Position numbers and translations under genes: made by a program. DNA of 25,490 bases, from assembly GCA_937952305.1 (NCBI GenBank), contig CALFZO010000036.1, forward strand, positions 1-25,490, in the 5' to 3' direction. The DNA is from an uncultured Anaerolineales bacterium (GTDB lineage: Bacteria > Chloroflexota > Anaerolineae > Anaerolineales > UBA6663). The notes below the pieces were generated by a model, which had not been told where the DNA came from, ran no database searches, and saw nothing but the letters and a program-made list of their open reading frames with translations. Positions 6,516-14,096 of this stretch are shown in pieces (within the stretch, counting starts at the first letter, position 1; every line of letters starts with the position of its first letter).

Positions 6516-7841
6516 ATGAAGAAGACACTCTTTAGCCTGCTGGCGCTGGTCGTCATTGCCAGCCTCAGCCTGGCCGCCTGCGGGCCGGCGGCCACCCAGG
6601 GGCCGGCCGCTACGCCAGCGCCGGCCGCCGTGACTCTGAAGGTCCTTGTCCATCAGAACCCGCCGATGGTGGCGTTCATGGAGGCCTTCAACAAGACCTT
6701 CCAGGAGAAGCACCCGAACATCACCGTGGACATGTCCGTGGTGAACGCCGGCGACCTGAGCACGGTCAGCCAGACCCGGCTGGCCGCCAATGACGTCGAC
6801 GTGGTCGACATATTCGGTTTCGCCAACGCCGCCCAGCCGTACATGAAGAAGGTCGATGCCCCCAACTGGCAGCAGTTGATCGAGGCCGGCCTGCTGATGG
6901 ACCTTTCGGACCAGGCCTTCATCAAGAACTATGACGAGGCCACGATCAAAGACGCCGGCAGCTACAACGGCAAAGTCTACGCCATCAACCTCGGGCGCGT
7001 TTCCTACAGCGGCATTTACTACAACAAAGATCTGTTCGCGGCCAACAACGTGAAGGTCCCCACCACCTGGAGCGAACTGGTGGCGGCCTGTGAGGCCTTC
7101 AAGGCAGCGAACATCGCCTGCATGACGGCTGGCGGCAAGGACGGCTGGCCGATCTTTGTCGGCGCCTATGGCCTGATTGGCGCTATCTACCCGGATCAAG
7201 CCGGCCTGGTCGAGGGCCTGTGGAACGGCACGATCAAGTGGAATGACGCTAAATCCCTGGAGATGTGGGAGAAGATGCAGATCTACGCCCGCGACATGAT
7301 CGAGCCCGGCGCCAGCGGCATTCCGGGCGATGGGGCGCCGGGCCGCTTTGCCTCCGGCACGATCGCCATGTACCCGGGCGGGACATGGAATGCCCCGGCC
7401 ATCGACGAAGCCAAACCGTCCTTCAAGTGGGGCTTTATCCCCTTCCCGGGTTCGGACAACGCCGAAGACAATAAGTACCTGTTCGGCAAGTACGACCAGG
7501 GTTGGGCGGTGGCGGCCAACACCCCGAACAAAGAGGCGGCCCTGCTCTACCTGAGCGAGTTCTCCGAGCCCGCCAACTATCAGGCCTTTGCCAATGCCGT
7601 GGGCTTCATCCCCACTCAGCCGACGGCTAAGTTGGACACCGCCATCGGCGCGGAAGTGGCCCCGTATCTGGCCAACTTCAGAGTGGGCTATGAGCAATAC
7701 TGGATCGCGCCGAAGGGCGCCGGCCAGTTTGCCAACCCGTGGGCGAGTTACTTCAAGCCCTACGGCACCGATGACGATCCTCAGGTGCTGGCCGATAAGG
7801 TCCAGGCGGACCTGCAAGCCGGTCTTGACGCCGTCAAATAA
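6516..7841 (+). CDS. ABC sugar transporter, extracellular solute-binding lipoprotein (family 1)
   Basis: This 441-aa protein is the substrate-capturing component of a carbohydrate importer of the MalE/family-1 binding-protein type. It has a lipoprotein signal with lipobox LAAC (Cys22), then an Ala/Pro/Thr-rich tether (GPAATQGPAATPAPAA). The mature fold opens VTLKVLVHQNPPMVAFMEAF, and LAANDVDVVDIF and YNGKVYAINLGRVSYSG are typical of sugar-binding members. A strong Shine-Dalgarno, GAGGAGGAG, lies 5 nt before the ATG. Its position upstream of two permeases and two GH16 enzymes points to beta-glucan oligosaccharides as substrate (inference). A stable hairpin follows the stop codon, which could protect this part of the transcript so that more binding protein than permease is made. 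Confidence 0.92.
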   Translation: MKKTLFSLLALVVIASLSLAACGPAATQGPAATPAPAAVTLKVLVHQNPPMVAFMEAFNKTFQEKHPNITVDMSVVNAGDLSTVSQTRLAANDVDVVDIFGFANAAQPYMKKVDAPNWQQLIEAGLLMDLSDQAFIKNYDEATIKDAGSYNGKVYAINLGRVSYSGIYYNKDLFAANNVKVPTTWSELVAACEAFKAANIACMTAGGKDGWPIFVGAYGLIGAIYPDQAGLVEGLWNGTIKWNDAKSLEMWEKMQIYARDMIEPGASGIPGDGAPGRFASGTIAMYPGGTWNAPAIDEAKPSFKWGFIPFPGSDNAEDNKYLFGKYDQGWAVAANTPNKEAALLYLSEFSEPANYQAFANAVGFIPTQPTAKLDTAIGAEVAPYLANFRVGYEQYWIAPKGAGQFANPWASYFKPYGTDDDPQVLADKVQADLQAGLDAVK

Positions 7842-7856
7842 GTCTGCAGCTCTCCA

Positions 7857-7921
7857 GCCGGCTTCCCATCCCCGCGATGGGAAGCCGGCCCTCTTAATCA
7901 CGCGGATGGGAGGCCGGCTTC
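7857..7921 (+). promoter_or_regulatory. Intercistronic hairpins with alternative pairing that covers the permease Shine-Dalgarno
   Basis: GCCGGCTTCCCATC (7857-7870) pairs perfectly with GATGGGAAGCCGGC (7876-7889) around a 5-nt loop, giving a 14-bp stem. A near-copy of the right arm, GATGGGAGGCCGGC, occurs at 7905-7918 and can pair with the same left arm through all 14 positions with one G-U. That copy contains GGGAGG (7908-7913), the Shine-Dalgarno of the permease ATG at 7923. The first right arm can also pair with GCCGGCTTC at 7913-7921. The structures are mutually exclusive. The sequence shows the pairings; their effect on expression is inferred. Confidence 0.6.
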
Positions 7922-7922
7922 T

Positions 7923-8849
7923 ATGAACTATCACTTCGGCCGCGGCTGGGCTCGCTGGACACCCTTCTTGCTGCTCCTGCCCGGGCTGGCCGCTTACTTT
8001 GTCATCGCATTGGGGCCCTCTTTGGCCACCGCCGTCTACTCGTTCACGGACGCTTCTGGCCTGAAGGGCGCGCCTGTCCGCTGGGTGGGGTTCGATAACT
8101 ACCAGGAATTCCTCTTCATGGGCCGCGCCTCCGTCGACAATTTGAACGCCCTGGGCCGGACCCTGGTGTTCTGTTTCTTTGTGACGGTCATCCAGTTCGG
8201 GCTGGGCCTGTTCGTGGCCGTGATCATCAACCAGAACCTGAAGGGCCGGAACATCTTCCGCACGCTGTATTTCATGCCCGTGATCCTAGGGGCCGTCATC
8301 CAGGGCCTGATCTGGTCGCTTTTCCTCTATCCCCTGGGCGGGCCGTTGGCGAGAGTCCTGGAGCTGTTCGGCACCCGCTCGGAGTTCCTGGGCGGCCAGC
8401 CGGTGGAGGCGTTCGCCTGGGTGATCGTCGTCCAGATCTGGGCCAACATGGGCACGACGATGATCATCTTCCTGTCCGGCCTGCAGACGATTTCCACCGA
8501 TTACTATGAGGCCGCCCGGATCGATGGCGCCAGCCCCTGGCAGGTGTTCACCAACATCACCTGGCCATTGTTGACCCCCAGCGTCAACACCAACCTGACC
8601 CTGAACATCATCGGCAGCCTGCAGGCCTGGCAGTTGTTCCTGGTCTTGCTGGGCTACCGCAACGGGACGCAAGTCCTGGGCTACCTGATTTATGCCACTG
8701 GTTTTGGCCAAACGTCCGGCAGTGTCACCAGCAGCTTCCGCCAGGGCTATGCCGCGGCGGCGTCGATCGTCCTGTTCTTGCTGGTGCTGGTGATCGGGAC
8801 GGTGGTGCAAAACGTCCTGCGGCGCCGGGAAGCGAGGATTCTGGGATGA
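7923..8849 (+). CDS. ABC sugar transporter permease (MalF/UgpA-like)
   Basis: This 308-aa inner-membrane protein is the first of two permease subunits forming the channel of the sugar importer. It has six hydrophobic segments, the first at about residues 14-36 (FLLLLPGLAAYFVIALGP). The EAA loop that docks the ATPase is EAARIDGASPWQVF, starting at Glu196. It ends in a short basic tail, RRREARILG. The start ATG at 7923 follows GGGAGG, which lies inside an alternative hairpin arm. Its stop overlaps the next gene in an ATGA, indicating translational coupling. No ATP-binding gene occurs in the operon, so a shared MsmK/UgpC-type ATPase encoded elsewhere is expected. Confidence 0.93.
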   Translation: MNYHFGRGWARWTPFLLLLPGLAAYFVIALGPSLATAVYSFTDASGLKGAPVRWVGFDNYQEFLFMGRASVDNLNALGRTLVFCFFVTVIQFGLGLFVAVIINQNLKGRNIFRTLYFMPVILGAVIQGLIWSLFLYPLGGPLARVLELFGTRSEFLGGQPVEAFAWVIVVQIWANMGTTMIIFLSGLQTISTDYYEAARIDGASPWQVFTNITWPLLTPSVNTNLTLNIIGSLQAWQLFLVLLGYRNGTQVLGYLIYATGFGQTSGSVTSSFRQGYAAAASIVLFLLVLVIGTVVQNVLRRREARILG

Positions 8850-9694
8850 GCGCTCAAACGAACCCGCTGCGATCTGCTGGAAAACCGATTGACTGGGGGC
8901 AGATCGGCTCGTACACGGTCCTGATCGTACTGGCTGTCATCTATCTGGGGCCGCTGCTGATGCTGGTCAACACGGCGTTGAAGACGACGCCGTCGTTCAT
9001 GCGGGACGCCACGGGGCTGGCGGTGGAGTTCAGCCTGCAGAACTTTGCGGAAGCCTGGAACAAAGCCAACTTCCCCAAGTATCTGTTCAACTCGATCCTC
9101 TACACCGTCTCCGCCACCACGCTCTATGTGGTGATGGCCGTGTTTGTGGCCTTCCCGATTGCCCGCGGCTATGTGAAGTACGCCGGCTTCTTCCTCACCC
9201 TGTTCGTGATTGCCCTGTTTCTGCCGCCGGCGTTGATCCCCCAGTTCCAGCTCATGTTGAACCTGGGCCTGTACAACAACCCGGTCGGGTACATCCTGCT
9301 GTTTGTGGTCAACCCGATCGGGATCGTCATCCTGGTGAATTACATCAAGACCATCCCGACCGAACTGGACGAGGCGGCCGCCCTGGACGGCTGTGGGTAT
9401 TTCCGCTTTGTGATGTCGATCGTCCTGCCGTTGATTCAGCCGGCGCTCGCCACCGTTATCGTCCTGCACGCCATCGGGATCTGGAATGAGATCATCGCGC
9501 CGACGATCTACCTGACCAGCAAGGACTACTACCCGATCACGCGCGGTCTGATCGTGTTTCAGGGTGTCTATGGCAGCAACTGGCCGCTGCTGGCGGCCGC
9601 CGTGCTGATGCTCACTTTCCCGATGCTGGTCTTGTTCCTGTTCCTGCAGCGCTACATCGTGGCAGGGTTGACCGCCGGATCGGTCAAGGGGTGA
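8846..9694 (+). CDS. ABC sugar transporter permease (MalG/UgpE-like)
   Basis: This 282-aa protein is the second permease subunit of the importer. Six membrane segments are visible, starting with SYTVLIVLAVIYLGPLLML at about residues 22-40. The EAA motif is EAAALDGCGYFRF, from Glu176, followed by the typical ending IVLPLIQPALATV. The ATG at 8846 overlaps the stop of the upstream permease by 4 nt, so the two chains should be made in equal amounts. It is followed after only 4 nt by the GH16 lipoprotein gene, whose Shine-Dalgarno (AGGGGTGAG) lies within the end of this gene. Transport and glucan cleavage are therefore expressed from one message. Confidence 0.93.
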   Translation: MSAQTNPLRSAGKPIDWGQIGSYTVLIVLAVIYLGPLLMLVNTALKTTPSFMRDATGLAVEFSLQNFAEAWNKANFPKYLFNSILYTVSATTLYVVMAVFVAFPIARGYVKYAGFFLTLFVIALFLPPALIPQFQLMLNLGLYNNPVGYILLFVVNPIGIVILVNYIKTIPTELDEAAALDGCGYFRFVMSIVLPLIQPALATVIVLHAIGIWNEIIAPTIYLTSKDYYPITRGLIVFQGVYGSNWPLLAAAVLMLTFPMLVLFLFLQRYIVAGLTAGSVKG

Positions 9695-9698
9695 GCCA

Positions 9699-10568
9699 AT
9701 GCCTGTCCAGATGAAGTTGCGCCCGGTTGGCCGCTGGGCCAATCTCCTGATCCTGCTGAGTCTGGTGGGGAGCGCCTGCGTCCCGGCGGCGCCGGCGCCC
9801 ACCGCCGTTCCGGCGCCGACTGCCACGGCCATCACGCCTCCGGCCGGTTGGCGGTTGCTCTGGCATGACGAATTCGACGGCACTGCCGTCGACGTCGCCA
9901 ATTGGACCTACGACCTGGGCACCGGCAATGGCGGGTGGGGCAACGGCGAAGCTCAGGAATACACGGCGCGCCCTGAGAACGTCCGGCTGGAGAACGGTCT
10001 GCTGATCATCGAAGCCCGCAAAGAACAGAACGACAAGGGCGGGGTGACGTTCACCTCGGCGCGCCTGAAGACCCAAGGGCTGCAAACCTTTCAATATGGG
10101 CGCATCGAGGCGCGCCTCAAAGTGCCGGTGGGGGCCGGGACATGGCCGGCCTTCTGGATGCTCGGGGAAAATATCACCACGGTCGGCTGGCCTGACTGCG
10201 GGGAAATCGACATCATGGAGCACGTCGGCCGGGAGCCGGATTTGATCATGGGCACCCTGCACGGGCCGGGCTACTCCGGCGCGGGGGGCCTGTCCAAGTG
10301 GAACCGGCAGACGTCTAGCCTCGCCGACGATTTCCATGTCTTCGCCATCGAATGGGAGACCGACGAGATCCGTTGGTACTACGACGGCGTCCAGTATCAC
10401 ACCGTCACCCGCGCCGATGTGGGCGAGCGGAAATGGGCCTTCGACCAACCTTTCTTCATTATCTTGAACTTGGCCCTGGGCGGCACCCTGGGAGGCCTGA
10501 TCCACCCGCAGACCGCCTTCCCAGTCCAATTACACGTCGACTATGTGCGCGTCTACCAGAAACCCTAG
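9699..10568 (+). CDS. GH16 endo-beta-1,3-glucanase (laminarinase-like), cell-surface lipoprotein
   Basis: This 289-aa enzyme should hydrolyse internal beta-1,3 (or mixed 1,3/1,4) glucan linkages outside the cell. Residues 12-27 form a lipoprotein signal (LLILLSLVGSAC, Cys27), followed by an Ala/Pro/Thr linker to about residue 47. The GH16 domain opens with WRLLWHDEFDGTAVD. The catalytic signature is GEIDIMEHVG, with nucleophile Glu169, Asp171 and acid/base Glu174. It ends with the last strand VDYVRVYQKP, as GH16 proteins do. No accessory binding module is present, so this is a minimal membrane-tethered glucanase close to the importer. The Gly at lipobox -3 is less common, so lipidation is probable and not certain. 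The stop overlaps the Shine-Dalgarno of the next GH16 gene. Confidence 0.92.
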   Translation: MPVQMKLRPVGRWANLLILLSLVGSACVPAAPAPTAVPAPTATAITPPAGWRLLWHDEFDGTAVDVANWTYDLGTGNGGWGNGEAQEYTARPENVRLENGLLIIEARKEQNDKGGVTFTSARLKTQGLQTFQYGRIEARLKVPVGAGTWPAFWMLGENITTVGWPDCGEIDIMEHVGREPDLIMGTLHGPGYSGAGGLSKWNRQTSSLADDFHVFAIEWETDEIRWYYDGVQYHTVTRADVGERKWAFDQPFFIILNLALGGTLGGLIHPQTAFPVQLHVDYVRVYQKP

Positions 10569-10576
10569 GTGACTCT

Positions 10577-13500
10577 ATGACCATCCGAAAACGCCTTCCG
10601 GGACTAGTGATCGTCCTGAGCTTGCTGGCCAATGCCCTGGGCCTGCCATGGCTGTCCGTCACGCCGGCCAGCGCCGCCGGGCTGCCAGTCGTGGACGATT
10701 TCGAGGCCGGGCTCCCCGCCGGGACGGACCCGAACGGCGTAGCCGTGGGTTTCGTCGTCTTCAATGATCCGAACAGCACGGCCGCCATCTCGACGATTAC
10801 GGCACCTCCCGCGCCCGTGCCGGGAGCCGCCGACCCGAATACTGTCCTCAAAATGGACGTGAGTGTGGTCTCGTATGCGGGCTTTGCCCACAACTTCGAG
10901 AACGCCTCCGCCAATGCCTGGGTGCCGCAGGATTGGAGCGCCTACGAAGGCCTCTCCTTCTGGCTCTATGGCAACAACAGCGGCACCACCCTGTTCGTGG
11001 ACGTGCTCGACAACCGGAACCCCGCTTCCACCAAAGACGATGCCGAGCGTTGGTCCATTGACGTTCCCGACAACTTCAGCGGCTGGAAAGAGATCAAGAT
11101 CCCGTTCGGCAGCCTGCGCCGCAAAGAGATCGGCAACGGCGCACCCAATGACGGCTTTGGACTCACCGAGGTCCACGGCTGGGCGCTGGGGACCCTCACC
11201 ACACCGGCACCGCAAACCTACTATGTGGACAAGGTGAGCGTGTACGGCGTCGCGCCGGTCAAGCCGCTGACGGCCGGTTTCAGCGCTATCAGCTATGTGG
11301 TCGCCGAGGGCGGCGCAGCCACGCTCACGGTCAAGCTCAGCCAGCCCTCGGCCGATCCGGTGACCGTCGACTATGCGACGACCTTCGGCCCGGCGATCCC
11401 GGATCGCGACTATACGCCGACCTCCGGCACGCTGACCTTCGCGCCCAACGTTACTCAACAATCTTTCACTGTTCAAACCCTCGACGACCAGAAGTACCAG
11501 GGGGATCGAGGCGTGCTGGTGGAGCTCTCCAGCCCGACCGGCGGCCTGGCGCTGGGTCTCCCGCCGATCGCCCGCGTTGTCGTTCAGGACAACGAAACCT
11601 ACGACCCGACCCTGCTCGACGACTTCGAGACGTTTTCCTACTTCTGGTCCGGCCAGGGCCAGGTGGTCTTGAGCAACCCGGAGATCACGCCCGGTGCCCC
11701 CCTGGCGCTGCCCGGCCAGGATGCCGCCGAGCATGTGTTGCAGGCGACGCGGCCGCCGGGTGTGGCCGCCACCCGTTTTGGCCGCGCCTTCCCGATCGCC
11801 CAGGATTGGAGCGGCTCCGGCGGGCTAACCTTCTGGTACTACGGCCAGAACAGCGGCAAGAGCATCGAGGTGACGCTGGCCAACAACCAGGCCAGTGGCA
11901 GTGATCCGTCGAAATGGAAGCTGGTCTGGAGCGACGAGTTCAACAGCGCCGCCGGCGCCGCGCCGAACGTGAGCGTGTGGGGCCACGAGCTCGGCGACGG
12001 CACCGCCTACGGCATCCCGGGGTGGGGCAATGACGAGCTGGAGTACTACACCGCCGGCACGGACAACGCCGCCACCGACGGCCAGGGCAACCTGGTGATC
12101 ACCACCAAGGAGGCCGATGAGCCGCTCGCCTGTTACTACGGCCCCTGCCGGTACACTTCGGCCCGGCTGCTGACCAAGAACCGGTTCGAGGTGGCCTACG
12201 GCCGGGTGGAGGCCCGTGTCAAGGTGGCCGCCGGTGCCGGTCTGTGGTCGGCCTTCTGGATGCTGGGCACCGACATCGATCGGACCGGCTGGCCGCAGAG
12301 CGGTGAGATCGACATCATGGAGAATGTCGGCCGCGTGCCCAACGAGGCCTTCGGCACCCTCCACGGCCCCGGCTACTCGGGCGGCAACAGCTTTGGCAAG
12401 AGTTATGATCTGGGCGAACCGGTCGCCGACGACTTCCATACTTTCGCGGTGGAGTGGCAGCCGGACAAGATCGTCTGGTTCATCGACGGGATCGCCTACC
12501 ACGCGGCTGATCCGGCCGACGTGGCCCCGAACCAGTGGGTCTATAACCACCCGTTCTACCTCTTGCTCAACGTGGCGGTCGGCGGCAACTTCGGCGGACC
12601 GGTGGGAGCGAACACGCTGTTCCCGCAACAGACCCTGGTCGACTACGTGCGCGTCTACCAGGCCAAACCGATCACGGCCAAGTTCACGGCCTCGTTCACC
12701 GACGCCTTCACGGGCTGGCAGAGAGTCAACCTCCCCTTCACCGCCTTCCGCGGCGATGCCGGTTCGGCGCCGAATCTGACGAAGATTCACGGCCTGAGTT
12801 TCACTGTGCCGGGCGGTCGGCGCAGCCCAATCTTGCTCGACCAGGTGCGCTTAAGCTGCAAGGAGATCACGGTCACCAGCGCGGCGGACGGCGGCGCCGG
12901 GTCGTTGCGCGCGGCGCTCGGTGCCGTCAGCGCCGGCTGCCCGGTCACCTTTGCGCCCAGCCTGGCGGGCCAGACGATCACACTCACCTCCGGTCCGCTG
13001 ACCCTTGGCAAAAGCGTGACCCTCGACGCCTCCGCGGCGCCCGGTCTTACCATCAGCGGCAACAATGCCGACCGCGTGCTCATCGTCAACGCCGGGACGA
13101 CGGCCACGGTCAAATACCTGACCGTCAAGAACGGTTACGGTTGGCAGTTGGCCGGCGGCATCCTCAACAACGGCTCGCTGACTCTGGACCATGTCACTGT
13201 CACCGATAACGTCATGGCTACCGACGCCGGGGACTTCTGGCAGGGCGGGGGTGGCATCTACAACGGCGGCGGCTCCACGCTCAACCTGATCGACAGCAGT
13301 GTAACGAACAACACCGCGCGCTGGTCGGGCGGCGGCGTCTACTCATTCTTCAACAGCACCACATCCATCGTCCGCAGTATAATCAGCGGCAACACCTCCG
13401 GCGATGTCGGCGGCGGAATCCGTTCGCTGGGCAACATGTGGATCACCAACAGCACCCTCAGCGGCAACGCCTCCACCGGCTGGCACGGCGGCGCGATCTT

Positions 13501-13936
13501 CCACACCGACGGCAACATGGAGATTCTCAATTCCACCATCGCCAACAACAAAGGGCCGGATTGGGCGCCTTCGGCGATCTTCAATGGTTCCTTCGGCGGT
13601 CCCGCCCCCACGCTCACGCTGCAGAACACCCTCATCAGCGGCAACCAGTGGTACGCCTGCGAGCACTGGACGGGTGCGAACATCCTGCTCTCGGGCGGAA
13701 ACAACCTGGTGCAGGATGACACCTGCAATCCGGTTGCGAGCGACAAGATCGGCGTGGACCCCTGGCTCGGCCCGCTCGCCGACAATGGCGGACCGACGCT
13801 GACGCACGCTCTGTTGGCGGGCAGCCCCGCCCTGGACGCCGCCGCTGATGCGGTCTGCCCGGCCACCGATCAACGGGGGGTGGCGCGGCCGCAGGGCGCG
13901 CGCTGTGATATCGGTTCCTTCGAACAGGCGCCCTAA
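10577..13936 (+). CDS. Large secreted multidomain GH16 beta-glucanase with CBM-like, Calx-beta and beta-helix modules
   Basis: This 1119-aa protein has a signal peptide ending near ASA-AG (residue 34). A jelly-roll CBM11/CIA30-like module follows (about 36-228, VDDFEAG...DKVSVYG), then a Calx-beta domain (about 231-342, DYTPTSGTLTFAP). A second CBM-like module starts at LLDDFETF (346) but is interrupted at Trp447 by a full GH16 domain (448-695) and resumes at about 700-762 (GWQRVNLPFTAF...LLDQVRL). The GH16 signature is GEIDIMENVG, with Glu577, Asp579 and Glu582. The C-terminal 350 residues form a right-handed beta-helix with NNGSLTL/SGNT-type repeats. They end in a choice-of-anchor Q-like motif (DNGGPTLTHALLAGSPALDA). 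No sortase or membrane anchor is seen. The ATG at 10577 follows AGGTGA that overlaps the upstream stop. The frame is open further upstream, but only in the shadow of the other GH16 gene. Confidence 0.9.
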   Translation: MTIRKRLPGLVIVLSLLANALGLPWLSVTPASAAGLPVVDDFEAGLPAGTDPNGVAVGFVVFNDPNSTAAISTITAPPAPVPGAADPNTVLKMDVSVVSYAGFAHNFENASANAWVPQDWSAYEGLSFWLYGNNSGTTLFVDVLDNRNPASTKDDAERWSIDVPDNFSGWKEIKIPFGSLRRKEIGNGAPNDGFGLTEVHGWALGTLTTPAPQTYYVDKVSVYGVAPVKPLTAGFSAISYVVAEGGAATLTVKLSQPSADPVTVDYATTFGPAIPDRDYTPTSGTLTFAPNVTQQSFTVQTLDDQKYQGDRGVLVELSSPTGGLALGLPPIARVVVQDNETYDPTLLDDFETFSYFWSGQGQVVLSNPEITPGAPLALPGQDAAEHVLQATRPPGVAATRFGRAFPIAQDWSGSGGLTFWYYGQNSGKSIEVTLANNQASGSDPSKWKLVWSDEFNSAAGAAPNVSVWGHELGDGTAYGIPGWGNDELEYYTAGTDNAATDGQGNLVITTKEADEPLACYYGPCRYTSARLLTKNRFEVAYGRVEARVKVAAGAGLWSAFWMLGTDIDRTGWPQSGEIDIMENVGRVPNEAFGTLHGPGYSGGNSFGKSYDLGEPVADDFHTFAVEWQPDKIVWFIDGIAYHAADPADVAPNQWVYNHPFYLLLNVAVGGNFGGPVGANTLFPQQTLVDYVRVYQAKPITAKFTASFTDAFTGWQRVNLPFTAFRGDAGSAPNLTKIHGLSFTVPGGRRSPILLDQVRLSCKEITVTSAADGGAGSLRAALGAVSAGCPVTFAPSLAGQTITLTSGPLTLGKSVTLDASAAPGLTISGNNADRVLIVNAGTTATVKYLTVKNGYGWQLAGGILNNGSLTLDHVTVTDNVMATDAGDFWQGGGGIYNGGGSTLNLIDSSVTNNTARWSGGGVYSFFNSTTSIVRSIISGNTSGDVGGGIRSLGNMWITNSTLSGNASTGWHGGAIFHTDGNMEILNSTIANNKGPDWAPSAIFNGSFGGPAPTLTLQNTLISGNQWYACEHWTGANILLSGGNNLVQDDTCNPVASDKIGVDPWLGPLADNGGPTLTHALLAGSPALDAAADAVCPATDQRGVARPQGARCDIGSFEQAP

Positions 13937-13952
13937 CCTGGCGCTGCCCGCC

Positions 13953-13992
13953 CGGCCCTTCCCCGCGGGTTTCGATCCGCGGGGAAGGGCCG
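13953..13992 (+). other. Perfect 16-bp stem-loop between GH16 and phosphorylase genes
   Basis: CGGCCCTTCCCCGCGG (13953-13968) and its exact reverse complement (13977-13992) flank an 8-nt loop. No T-run follows on either strand, so it is not a standard intrinsic terminator. A partial terminator, an mRNA 3'-end stabiliser or a processing site separating secreted-enzyme and cytosolic-enzyme expression would all fit. Confidence 0.55.
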
Positions 13993-14096
13993 CCACGTGC
14001 CGGCCGCGTGCGCCGCTCAGGTTTGAGCCACAGGCCGAAAACTGAAAGCCAGTCTGCCAGCAAGCTCCAAGTCATTCAGAGAGAAGCCCCCCTGCT

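Noticed and set aside
6372..7934. 520-aa minus-strand open frame opposite the binding-protein gene
   Set aside because: It is the antisense of a clear solute-binding lipoprotein; its translation is low-complexity and matches no family pattern.
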